Shown here in pieces: positions 1 through 5,949 of a DNA stretch of 7,351 nucleotides. How positions within the stretch are numbered: position 1 is the first letter of the stretch; each line of letters opens with the position of its first letter. The translations under genes were made by a program, and so were the position numbers. The stretch is taken from positions 1-7,351 of the forward strand of contig JACMQP010000594.1 of assembly GCA_014376915.1 (NCBI GenBank), given 5' to 3'. Source of the stretch: Ramlibacter sp. (GTDB lineage Bacteria; Pseudomonadota; Gammaproteobacteria; Burkholderiales; Burkholderiaceae). The notes beneath the pieces are model-generated. The model was not told the origin of the DNA, ran no database searches, and saw nothing but the letters and a program-made list of their open reading frames with translations.

Positions 1-108
1 CGTCCCAGCGGCACCGAGCCGGTGGTGCGGGTGATGGTCGAGGCCCGCGACGCCAAGCAGGCGCGCAGCAGCGCGGAGCGCCTTGCCGAGGCGGTGAGGG
101 CAGGTTGA
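1..108 (+). CDS. glmM: Phosphoglucosamine mutase, C-terminal end (partial)
   Basis: This is the last 35 codons and TGA stop of a gene that begins before the window. The fragment opens with RPSGTEPVVRVMVEA, the phosphate-binding loop of the C-terminal domain of alpha-D-phosphohexomutases, and then a short helix rich in Ala, Arg and Glu. GlmM converts glucosamine-6-phosphate to glucosamine-1-phosphate in the cytoplasm, on the way to UDP-GlcNAc for peptidoglycan and lipopolysaccharide. The signature is shared by the whole superfamily, so ManB/AlgC-type or phosphoglucomutase members cannot be strictly excluded. The wording of the loop, with Pro-Val-Val-Arg-Val-Met-Val-Glu after it, fits GlmM best. 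Its stop overlaps the start of the following MOSC gene by four bases, which suggests co-transcription. Confidence 0.8.
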   Translation, partial: RPSGTEPVVRVMVEARDAKQARSSAERLAEAVRAG

Positions 109-665
109 CGGCTCCGTACGATGCAGCGCCCGGCGTGCTGGCCGTGCACCGCAGCAGCAGCCACAGCTTCAGCAAGTTCGCGGAAGACGCGATCACCCTG
201 GTGCCTGGGCTGGGTGTGCAGGGCGATGCGCATTCAGGAGCGACGGTACAGCACCGCTCGCGGGTGGCGCGGGACGCCAGCCAGCCGAACCTGCGGCAGG
301 TCCACCTGGTGCACGCCGAACTGTTCGATGAATTGATGGAGGCGGGCTTCGCCATCTGGCCGGGCGACCTGGGCGAGAACATCACCACCCGGGGCATCGA
401 CCTGCTGGGGCTGGCCGCCGGCACCCGCCTGCATCTGGGCGGCAGCGCCGTAGTCGAACTCACGGGCCTGCGCAATCCATGTTCCCAGCTCGACAAGTTC
501 CAGCGCGGGTTGATGGCCGCGGTGCTGGATCGCGACGCGGCCGGCCAACTGGTGCGCAAGTCCGGTGTGATGGCCGTGGTCCTCGCGGCGGGCGACGTGC
601 TGCCCGGCGACGCCATCCGGATCGACCCGCCGGGCGGGATCGCCCGGCCGCTGCAACCGGTTTAG
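105..665 (+). CDS. MOSC domain-containing protein
   Basis: This is a 186-residue stand-alone MOSC (molybdenum cofactor sulfurase C-terminal) domain protein, close to the usual length of the small bacterial members. Visible hallmarks are the early G-GVQGDAHSGATVQHRSR segment (about residues 38-53), GDLGENITTRGIDLL (about 87-101) and the conserved cysteine at residue 126 in LRNPCSQLDKFQRG. That cysteine is thought in this family to bind a metal-sulfur or molybdenum cofactor group. The exact substrate is unknown; related proteins are linked to handling of molybdenum cofactor or to reduction and detoxification of N-hydroxylated compounds. The chosen start is TTG at 105, overlapping the glmM stop, with GAGGG at 96-100 upstream. 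A GTG at 135 would also keep the domain intact. The gene ends seven bases from the stop of the convergent tctA. It is soluble, with no signal peptide. Confidence 0.85.
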   Translation: MTAPYDAAPGVLAVHRSSSHSFSKFAEDAITLVPGLGVQGDAHSGATVQHRSRVARDASQPNLRQVHLVHAELFDELMEAGFAIWPGDLGENITTRGIDLLGLAAGTRLHLGGSAVVELTGLRNPCSQLDKFQRGLMAAVLDRDAAGQLVRKSGVMAVVLAAGDVLPGDAIRIDPPGGIARPLQPV

Positions 666-672
666 CGCGCGA

Positions 673-2214
673 TCATCCTTCAGGCGGGATCGGCTGCATT
701 GCCGGGAGCGGAAGATCGAGGGCGCGAATTGCACGCTTTTTCTGCTCCTGCCAGAAGAACGATCCCAGCTGCCACACGATGAAGACGCCGATCAGGCCCA
801 GCAGCGTTCCGCTGATCGGGCGCGTGAAGAACGCGCCGAAGCTGCCGCGGCTCAGGAGCAGCGCGCGGCGGAAGTTTTCTTCCAGCATCGGGCCGAGAAT
901 GAAGCCGAGCATCAGAGGCGCGGCATCAAGGTCCAGCCGCACGAACATGTAGCCCAGGAAGCCGAAGGCCGCGGTGATGAAAACGTCGTCCAGGTTGTTG
1001 TTGACGCTGAACGTGCCGATCGCGCAGAAGAACAGGATTGACGGGAACAGAACGGCGTACGGGATCTTGAACACCGACAGCCAGTAACGCACCAGCGGGA
1101 CGTTCAGAGTGATCAGGAACACGTTGCCGACCCACATGCTGGCCACCAGGCCCCAGAACAGTTCCGGATGGCCGGCGATCATGTTCGGGCCCGGCTGAAT
1201 GCCCTTGATGACGAAGGCGGCCATCATCAGGGCCATCACGGCGTTCTCCGGAATGCCGATGCTCATGAGCGGGATGAAGCTGGTGCGCGCGGCCGCTTCG
1301 TCGGCTGCGGCCTGCCCGGCCACGCCTTCGATGCAGCCGGTGCCGATCTCGTGCTTGTACTTGCTGACCTTCTTGTCGATCGCATAGGCGGCGAACTGCG
1401 CGATCACCGGGCCGCCGCCGGGCAGGATGCCCAGGAAGGAGCCGACCACGCTGCCGCGCAGGGCACTGGGGATGATGCGCTTGAACTCCGGCCAGGTCGG
1501 CATCAGCTTGATCGCGCCGTTGAAGGGCGTGCGCTCTTCGCCGCTGTCCAGGTTCTTGGTGATCTCGGCAATGCCGAAGCAGCCCAGCGCGATGCTGACC
1601 AGGCCGACGCCGTCGGCCAGGAACGGCAGGTCGCCGGTGAAGCGCTGCAGGCCGCTGTTGACGTCGGTGCCGATCGAGCCGAGCAGCACGCCGATCAGGC
1701 ACATCGCCATGCCGTTGACCAGGCTGCCGGTGGTGACGAAGCTCACGCACACGAAGCCGACCAGCATCAGGGCGCAATAGTCGGCCGGTCCGAACAGGAA
1801 CGCCACTTCGCCCAGGCTCGGGGCCAGGAACGTGAGCACCACGATCGCCACTGTGCCGCCGATGAAGCTCGATACTCCCGCGGTGAACAGGGCCAGCCCG
1901 CACTTGCCCTTGAGCGTCATCTGGTAGCCGTCGATGCAGGCCACGATGCTGCTGGCGTGCGGGATCCGCATCGTGATGGCACTCACGCTGTCGCCGTACT
2001 GGGCGCCGTAGTAGATACCGGCCAGCATGATCAGCGCGCCGGTGGTGGGGATGGAATAAGTCAGCGGCAGCAGGATGCTGATGGTGGCCAGCGGGCCCAG
2101 GCCGGGCAGCAGGCCCACCAGGGTTCCCACCGTGCACCCGATGGCGCAGTACATCAGGTTGGACCAGGTGAGCGCGTGTTCGAAACCGAACGCGAGGTTG
2201 TGGAGAGCTTCCAT
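673..2214 (-). CDS. tctA: TctA family tripartite tricarboxylate transporter, large permease subunit
   Basis: This 513-residue, very hydrophobic protein matches the large membrane subunit of tripartite tricarboxylate transporters, which are secondary transporters for carboxylates such as citrate that work with TctB and a periplasmic TctC/Bug receptor. Visible family motifs are GLLPGLGP (residues 34-41), GIYYGAQYG (66-74), DGYQM (95-99), GILPGGGPVIA (262-272), EGVAG (296-300), GPMLEENFRRALLLSRG (441-457) and TRPIS (464-468). About a dozen membrane segments and a short basic tail are evident. Several normally well-kept positions differ: GDSVSAI in place of the usual GGSTTAI, PHASS in place of a PGESS-type loop (85-89), QAAADEAA in place of PEAANNAA (301-308) and GIPEN in place of GIPGN (320-324). 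It is therefore probably a divergent subclass with another substrate. The start ATG lies two bases after the tctB stop with no clear ribosome site, so translation is probably coupled to tctB. Confidence 0.93.
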   Translation of the reverse strand: MEALHNLAFGFEHALTWSNLMYCAIGCTVGTLVGLLPGLGPLATISILLPLTYSIPTTGALIMLAGIYYGAQYGDSVSAITMRIPHASSIVACIDGYQMTLKGKCGLALFTAGVSSFIGGTVAIVVLTFLAPSLGEVAFLFGPADYCALMLVGFVCVSFVTTGSLVNGMAMCLIGVLLGSIGTDVNSGLQRFTGDLPFLADGVGLVSIALGCFGIAEITKNLDSGEERTPFNGAIKLMPTWPEFKRIIPSALRGSVVGSFLGILPGGGPVIAQFAAYAIDKKVSKYKHEIGTGCIEGVAGQAAADEAAARTSFIPLMSIGIPENAVMALMMAAFVIKGIQPGPNMIAGHPELFWGLVASMWVGNVFLITLNVPLVRYWLSVFKIPYAVLFPSILFFCAIGTFSVNNNLDDVFITAAFGFLGYMFVRLDLDAAPLMLGFILGPMLEENFRRALLLSRGSFGAFFTRPISGTLLGLIGVFIVWQLGSFFWQEQKKRAIRALDLPLPAMQPIPPEG

Positions 2215-2216
2215 GA

Positions 2217-2642
2217 TCAGTACAGCGGCAGGTTAAAGCCGAGAAGTTTTTGAAACGCCAGCGCCACCGCGACCAGGCCGGCCGAGATGTACAGGTTGCG
2301 CAGCACCGAGTACTTCGCCTTGCCGGCGAAGGAGGCGATGAACACCATGACGGCAATCCCGAGGATCATGTTCACGAAGTGGGAGGCCAGCGCGAAGCCG
2401 CACAGGCTGGCCAGAATCAGCCCGATGTTCTTGATGTTGAAATCGACGTGATCGTGGGCCATGAAGCGTGAACGCACCACCGTGATCACGGCGATCAGGA
2501 ACAGCAGGCCGGCGACCATGAGCGGGAACAGGCCCGGGCCGGCTCGGCCGAACTGGCCGATCGGGTAACGCATCGCTTGCAGCCCGAAGGCCAGCGAAAT
2601 CGCCATGAGGAACAAGCCCCTGACGAGATTTCGATCATTCAT
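2217..2642 (-). CDS. tctB: TctB family tripartite tricarboxylate transporter, small permease subunit
   Basis: This 141-residue membrane protein has the features of TctB, the small subunit that pairs with TctA in the inner membrane. It shows a first hydrophobic segment (about residues 8-24), the family signature GRAGPGLFPLMVAGLL (32-47) opening the second segment, a charged loop with RSRFMAHDHVDFN (57-69), and further membrane segments at about 72-90, 92-106 and 117-135. It ends in LLGFNLPLY, typical of the family. The start ATG at 2642 gives the normal length. An in-frame GTG three codons upstream is a weaker alternative, and neither has an obvious Shine-Dalgarno sequence. The same reading frame runs on upstream to 3980, but that part only shadows the AI-2E gene. 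No tctC precedes it, so the receptor must be encoded elsewhere. Confidence 0.9.
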   Translation of the reverse strand: MNDRNLVRGLFLMAISLAFGLQAMRYPIGQFGRAGPGLFPLMVAGLLFLIAVITVVRSRFMAHDHVDFNIKNIGLILASLCGFALASHFVNMILGIAVMVFIASFAGKAKYSVLRNLYISAGLVAVALAFQKLLGFNLPLY

Positions 2643-2699
2643 ATGGGTCACATGGTTCGTGGCAGAAGTCGTCGAGACGGGCCGCGATCCGTGAAGGTT

Positions 2700-2731
2700 C
2701 GACGGGCCTGCGAATTCTGCGGCGGGCCTGC
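2700..2731 (-). repeat. Short direct repeats upstream of tctB
   Basis: On the + strand, CGACGGGCCTGC at 2700-2711 and CGGCGGGCCTGC at 2720-2731 match at 11 of 12 bases with a 20-bp period, about two helical turns. A third partial copy, GACGGGCC, lies at 2676-2683. They sit in the 140-bp gap between the AI-2E gene and tctB, where a tctBA promoter would be expected. They could be operator half-sites for a carboxylate-responsive regulator. In such GC-rich DNA chance similarity is possible, and no convincing -35/-10 pair was found nearby. Confidence 0.35.
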
Positions 2732-2771
2732 TGAGTAGAGCCCGACGAAGCCGATGCGTGAAATTACTTAC

Positions 2772-2784
2772 GACGCCTTGCGTC
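2772..2784 (-). terminator. Small hairpin at the end of the AI-2E gene (weak terminator candidate)
   Basis: Read on the minus strand, GACGC-AAG-GCGTC forms a perfect 5-bp GC-rich stem with a 3-base loop, beginning inside the stop codon of the AI-2E gene. It is followed by the AT-richer TAAGTAATTTC rather than a true run of T. It could attenuate read-through into tctBA or protect a 3' end. The stem is short, so this is only a candidate. Confidence 0.25.
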
Positions 2785-3865
2785 AGCTGTCGCGCGCTTC
2801 TTCCGCTTCCGCCTGCGTGAAAATGTCCCAGGCCGCGACGAACATGGCAGCGATCACGGGTCCGATGACGAAGCCGTTGAGGCCGAAGATCGCCATTCCC
2901 CCGATGGTGGAGAACAGCACCAGGTAGTCGGGCAACTGAGTGTCCTTGCCCACCAGCAGCGGCCGCAGCAGGTTGTCGACCAGCCCGATCACCAGCACGC
3001 CCCAGGCGACCAGCCCCAGCCCCTGCCACACGGCGCCTGTCACTAGGAACCAGACGGCGACCGGCACCCAGACGATCGCCGCACCGATCGCGGGCAGCAG
3101 CGACAGCAGGGCCATCAAGGCGCCCCACAGCATGGCCCCGGGGACGCCCAGGAACCCGAAAGCCAGGCCGCCCAGCGCGCCCTGGATCAACGCCACCAGG
3201 ATGTTGCCCTTGACGGTGGCACGCACCACGGTGACGAACTTGGCGAACAGCTCCTGCTTGTGCCGCTGCTGCAGCGGAATGGCGCCGGCGACGCGGGCGG
3301 ACAGGGCCGGCCCGTCGCGCAGCAGGAAGAACAGCAGGTACAGCATTAGGAAGAAACTGATCACGAAGTCGAAGGTGGTCTGGCCGATGCTCAGCGCCTG
3401 CGAGGTGAGGGCCTGGCCGCTCTGCGACAGGCTGGTGACGATCTTGCGCTGCACCGCGGCCATGTCGGGCAGGCCGAAGCGCTCCATCAACTGACGCAGC
3501 CACGCCGGCAAGCCAGCGACGATCTGCTCGAAATACTCGGCCAGGTTCAGCTCGCCGGATTTGGTCCGCGCGTAGATCGCGGCAGCCTCCTGCATCACCG
3601 AGATCGTGAGCAGCACCAGCGGCAGGATCGCAACCACGAGCGTGATCGACAGTGTGGCCAGCGCCGCCAGCGACCGGCGGCGGCCGAAGCGCCGCAGCAG
3701 CCGGGCATGCAGCGGCATGAACACGATGGCGATGAAAATCGCCCACCAGATGGCGCCGTTGAACGGCCAGACGATCAGCCCGAAGGCGACCGTGACCAGC
3801 ACCAGCAGGGCGAGGAAGAGCTTGTTTTGCAGTGCGGGCGAATTGAGCGGGTTGGGTGGGTGCAT
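2783..3865 (-). CDS. AI-2E family (PerM/YdiK/TqsA-type) transporter
   Basis: This 360-residue inner-membrane protein belongs to the AI-2 exporter superfamily, which includes E. coli TqsA, YdiK and PerM. Members are proposed to move autoinducer-2, cations or other small molecules, and the substrate cannot be read from sequence. Paired N-terminal membrane segments lie at about residues 16-33 and 37-51, followed by one at about 66-90. An amphipathic soluble stretch (about 92-160) precedes a membrane bundle. Family signatures are LLSLLPAIGA (253-262), DNLLRPLLVG (297-306) and the glycine-rich LPDYLVLFSTIGGMAIFGLNGFVIGP region (311-336). The start is put at ATG 3865, which gives the normal family length. 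An ATG at 3943 would add 26 Arg/Pro-rich residues unlike the family. No clear ribosome site is seen. It faces away from the Pho-box array, and tctB follows 140 bp downstream in the same direction. Confidence 0.88.
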   Translation of the reverse strand: MHPPNPLNSPALQNKLFLALLVLVTVAFGLIVWPFNGAIWWAIFIAIVFMPLHARLLRRFGRRRSLAALATLSITLVVAILPLVLLTISVMQEAAAIYARTKSGELNLAEYFEQIVAGLPAWLRQLMERFGLPDMAAVQRKIVTSLSQSGQALTSQALSIGQTTFDFVISFFLMLYLLFFLLRDGPALSARVAGAIPLQQRHKQELFAKFVTVVRATVKGNILVALIQGALGGLAFGFLGVPGAMLWGALMALLSLLPAIGAAIVWVPVAVWFLVTGAVWQGLGLVAWGVLVIGLVDNLLRPLLVGKDTQLPDYLVLFSTIGGMAIFGLNGFVIGPVIAAMFVAAWDIFTQAEAEEARDS

Positions 3866-3981
3866 GGGGCTTGGCGGGTTGAAGGGCCCAGCATAGCCGG
3901 GCGCCGAACGCAGCGTGAGGCGCTGCAGCCACCGCCTCGGCATCGCTCAGGCTCGGCGCGGAAGCCGACGCCGTCGCCACT

Positions 3982-4021
3982 GCGTCATGAAGGCGTCATT
4001 TTCCTGCCATGAAGCTGTCAT
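3982..4021 (+). promoter_or_regulatory. Tandem Pho boxes (PhoB binding array) for the plcP-agt operon
   Basis: Four 7-bp half-sites follow one another in exact 11-bp register: GCGTCAT (3982), GCGTCAT (3993), CTGCCAT (4004) and CTGTCAT (4015), separated by GAAG, TTTC and GAAG. This is the known architecture of PhoB sites (CTGTCAT, 4-bp spacer, CTGTCAT), here two boxes in tandem. A weaker unit, CCGTCGC, at 3971 keeps the same register. The array ends 10 bp before a -10-like GAGACT and 49 bp before the metallophosphoesterase start, the geometry of PhoB-activated promoters. It therefore predicts induction of the rightward genes in low phosphate. Effects on the divergent AI-2E gene are possible but not indicated by orientation. 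Confidence 0.85.
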
Positions 4022-4031
4022 GCAGGGCCGG

Positions 4032-4037
4032 GAGACT
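4032..4037 (+). promoter_or_regulatory. Putative -10 element of the plcP-agt promoter
   Basis: GAGACT lies exactly 10 bases after the last Pho half-site, the spacing seen in E. coli phoA. It matches TATAAT at only three of six positions, which is normal for an activator-dependent promoter. It would start transcription near 4044 and leave a leader of about 27 bases. Confidence 0.45.
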
Positions 4038-4056
4038 CGTCCGCATGAAATGCCCC

Positions 4057-4061
4057 GAGGA
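4057..4061 (+). promoter_or_regulatory. Ribosome binding site deciding the plcP start
   Basis: GAGGA, nine bases before ATG 4071, supports that codon over the in-frame ATGs at 4050 and 4020. The ATG at 4020 overlaps the last Pho half-site and lies upstream of the predicted transcript start, so it is unlikely to be used. Confidence 0.5.
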
Positions 4062-4070
4062 CTCGACCTG

Positions 4071-4856
4071 ATGCGCTACCGCGCCATCTTCATCTCCGAC
4101 CTGCACCTGGGCACGCCGGGATGCCAGGCGCGGGAGCTGCTGGAGTTTCTCAAAGCCTGCGAGAGCGACTATCTCTATTTGGTCGGCGACATCGTCGACG
4201 GCTGGCAGCTGCGCCGTCGCTGGTACTGGCCGCAGGCCCACAACGATGTGGTGCAGAAGCTGCTGCGCCGGGCCCGCAAGGGCTGCGAGGTGGTGTACGT
4301 GCCGGGCAACCACGACGAGTTCGCTCGCCAGTTCCACGGCCACCACTTCGGCGGCATCGAGGTGCGTGAGGAAACCGTGCACCTCACCGCCGATGGCCGG
4401 CAGCTGTGGGTGGTCCATGGCGACTACTTCGACGGCGTCATCCAGTGCGCCAAGTGGCTCGCTTATCTCGGCGACAACCTGTACGAATTCACGCTCCGGC
4501 TCAACCGCCACCTGAACCAGCTGCGCGGACGGCTGGGATTGCCGTATTGGTCGCTGTCGGCCTATCTGAAACAGAGGGTCAAGAAAGCGCTGAACTACGT
4601 CACCGACTTCGAAGCGGCCGTCGCCGCCGAAGCGCGCCGCCGCGGCCATCAGGGCGTGGTCTGCGGTCATATCCACCGGGCCGAGATGCGCGATATCGGC
4701 GGCATCCTGTATTGCAACGACGGCGACTGGGTGGAGAGCCGCACGGCGCTGGTCGAGCACTTCGACGGGCGGCTCGAGTTGCTGCACTGGCGGCCCGAGG
4801 TGCATGAACCGGCGCGAGACGGCTCGATGCTTGAGCTCGACACGGAGACCGCATGA
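4071..4856 (+). CDS. plcP: PlcP-like calcineurin-type metallophosphoesterase (LpxH-related), probable phospholipid head-group hydrolase
   Basis: This 261-residue protein has the full two-metal site of calcineurin-like phosphoesterases: SDLHL with Asp10 and His12, GDIVD with Asp40 and Asp43, GNHDEF with Asn80 and His81, HGD with His116, and GHIH with His200 and His202. Automatic annotation would often call it UDP-2,3-diacylglucosamine diphosphatase (LpxH). However, LpxH usually has GNRDF at the third motif, whereas GNHDEF fits the PlcP branch. PlcP of Sinorhizobium and marine bacteria cleaves phosphatidylcholine, phosphatidylethanolamine or phosphatidylglycerol to diacylglycerol in phosphate starvation. 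The tandem Pho boxes just upstream and a diacylglycerol-type glycosyltransferase fused by an ATGA overlap strongly favour this role. There is no signal peptide, so it should act at the cytoplasmic face of the inner membrane. The substrate is inferred; the fold and metal ligands are seen directly. Confidence 0.82.
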   Translation: MRYRAIFISDLHLGTPGCQARELLEFLKACESDYLYLVGDIVDGWQLRRRWYWPQAHNDVVQKLLRRARKGCEVVYVPGNHDEFARQFHGHHFGGIEVREETVHLTADGRQLWVVHGDYFDGVIQCAKWLAYLGDNLYEFTLRLNRHLNQLRGRLGLPYWSLSAYLKQRVKKALNYVTDFEAAVAAEARRRGHQGVVCGHIHRAEMRDIGGILYCNDGDWVESRTALVEHFDGRLELLHWRPEVHEPARDGSMLELDTETA

Positions 4857-5914
4857 AGGTCGCGCTGGTGACGGATGCGTGGCAGCCCCAGGTCAATGGC
4901 GTCGTGACGACGCTGGTCGAACTGGCGCGGGAACTGGCCGCCACCGGCCACCTGGTGGAAGTCATCCATCCGGGCCTGTTCCGCACCCGGCCCTGCCCGG
5001 GCTACGACGGCATCGACCTGGCGGTGGCGCCCAGGGCCGCGCTGACACTGCGCCTGGATGCATTCGAGCCGGACGCCATCCACCTGGCCACGGAGGGCCC
5101 GCTGGGTTGGGCGGGGCGGCGCTATTGCCTGCAGCGCGGGCTGGCGTTCACGACCGCCTTCCACACCCGCTTTCCCGAGATTCTGCAGGCGGCGCTGCAC
5201 GTCCCGCTGTCCTGGGGTTACGCACTGTTCCGGCATTTCCACCGGCCTTCGGCCGGCGTGATGGTCCCGACGCAGGGCGTGCTGGTGATGCTGGAAACCC
5301 GCGGCTTTCGCAACCTGAAGCCGTGGACCCACGGTGTCGACACGGCGCTGTTCCAGTTCCATCCGGAGCCGCGTAACGACGCGCCGCATGGCGCCCTGTG
5401 CAGGCCGGTCGCGCTGTTCGTCGGACGCGTGTCGTACGAGAAAAATATCGATGCCTTCCTGGCGCTGGACCTGCCGGGCAGCAAGGTGGTCTGCGGCGTC
5501 GGTCCGGTGCTCGACACGCTCAGGAAGCGCTATCCGCGGGTCCACTGGCTGGGGCTGCTGCCCCGCGACGAACTGGCGCGGGTCTATGCCGCGGCCGATC
5601 TGTTCGTTTTTCCGAGTCGCTCCGAAACCTTCGGGCTGGTGATGGCCGAAGCTATGGCCTGCGGCACGCCGGTGGCGGCCTTTCCGGTGGACGGTCCGCT
5701 GGAGGTGCTAAGCCGGCCCGGCCCGGACGGCGTGGGCAGCATGGGCGGCGCCCTGCACGACGACCTGCGCCAGGCCTGCTTTCGGGCGCTTGCAGTGCCG
5801 CGCGAGCAGGCACGGCTGCGGTCGCTCGATTTCAGCTGGACCCGCGCGAGCGAATTGTTCGCTGGTCACCTGGTGCCGGTTCGGGTTGTCACAAAACCGT
5901 CATCGGGCGGGTGA
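4853..5914 (+). CDS. agt: GT4 family glycosyltransferase, probable diacylglycerol glycosyltransferase (Agt-like)
   Basis: This 353-residue retaining glycosyltransferase has the GT-B fold of family GT4. The acceptor-side domain opens with a Rossmann strand, [10 protein letters not shown], and the loop [10 protein letters not shown] (residues 12-21) typical of the family. HGVD (160-163) begins the domain linker. The donor-side domain has [11 protein letters not shown] and the EX7E motif Glu258-Glu266 in [18 protein letters not shown], which binds the nucleotide sugar. The start overlaps the plcP stop (ATGA), with GGAGA at 4844-4848. In known PlcP-Agt pairs this partner transfers glucose, galactose or glucuronic acid from UDP-sugar to diacylglycerol, making glycolipids that replace phospholipids when phosphate is scarce. 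The sugar used here cannot be told. The protein lacks membrane segments and probably works at the cytoplasmic membrane surface. Its last codons also hold a Pho box for ppk. Other GT4 roles, such as mannosyltransfer to another lipid, remain possible. Confidence 0.82.
   Translation: MKVALVTDAWQPQVNGVVTTLVELARELAATGHLVEVIHPGLFRTRPCPGYDGIDLAVAPRAALTLRLDAFEPDAIHLATEGPLGWAGRRYCLQRGLAFTTAFHTRFPEILQAALHVPLSWGYALFRHFHRPSAGVMVPTQGVLVMLETRGFRNLKPWTHGVDTALFQFHPEPRNDAPHGALCRPVALFVGRVSYEKNIDAFLALDLPGSKVVCGVGPVLDTLRKRYPRVHWLGLLPRDELARVYAAADLFVFPSRSETFGLVMAEAMACGTPVAAFPVDGPLEVLSRPGPDGVGSMGGALHDDLRQACFRALAVPREQARLRSLDFSWTRASELFAGHLVPVRVVTKPSSGG
5886..5903 (+). promoter_or_regulatory. Pho box upstream of ppk, inside the 3' end of agt
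   Basis: TTGTCAC-AAAA-CCGTCAT is a 7-4-7 direct repeat, 15 of 18 positions matching the PhoB consensus as I recall it. It lies within the last ten codons of the glycosyltransferase gene and is followed after nine bases by GATACT, so it has the layout of a PhoB-activated promoter for ppk. Confidence 0.75.
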
Positions 5915-5918
5915 TACT
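5913..5918 (+). promoter_or_regulatory. Putative -10 element of the ppk promoter
   Basis: GATACT matches TATAAT at four of six positions, nine bases after the Pho box at 5886-5903, and overlaps the stop codon of agt. Transcription would start near 5925, leaving only about 12 bases before the ppk ATG. Confidence 0.5.
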
Positions 5919-5931
5919 GTGGCCCCACTCC

Positions 5932-5949
5932 CTGTCATGGAATTGTCAC
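5932..5949 (+). promoter_or_regulatory. Second Pho box, spanning the ppk start codon
   Basis: CTGTCAT-GGAA-TTGTCAC is again a 7-4-7 repeat with one perfect half-site and one with a single change. It begins 46 bp after the first box, so it is not in the same 11-bp register. It contains the ppk ATG (5937-5939) and has no -10 element after it. It may be a second PhoB contact, a downstream repressing site, or coincidence from the sequence of the first codons. Confidence 0.5.

Noticed and set aside
666..672. Bidirectional terminator between MOSC and tctA
   Set aside because: Only seven bases separate the stops and no stem with a T-run was found around them.
1168..2253. Plus-strand open frame of 361 codons opposite tctA
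   Set aside because: Its composition (Ala, His, Asp, Gln, Gly rich, no motif) is that of an antisense shadow in GC-rich DNA; the minus strand encodes a clear TctA.
3890..3900. TATGCT as a -10 for the AI-2E gene on the minus strand
   Set aside because: No matching -35 element at 16-18 bp and too close to the start to judge; left uncalled.
3910..3926. Hairpin GCAGCG-TGAGG-CGCTGC in the divergent region
   Set aside because: A 6-bp stem with no T-run on either strand, and not placed after a gene end; such stems are common by chance at this GC content.
2643..3980. Minus-strand open frame running upstream of tctB, which would make a 587-residue protein
   Set aside because: The upstream part is Ala/Arg/Pro-rich and overlaps the AI-2E gene in another frame; only the last 141 residues are a real protein (TctB).
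3996..5545. Long minus-strand open frames opposite plcP and agt (3996-4805 and 4667-5545)
   Set aside because: No recognisable motifs, shadow composition, and they would cover well-supported genes and the Pho array.
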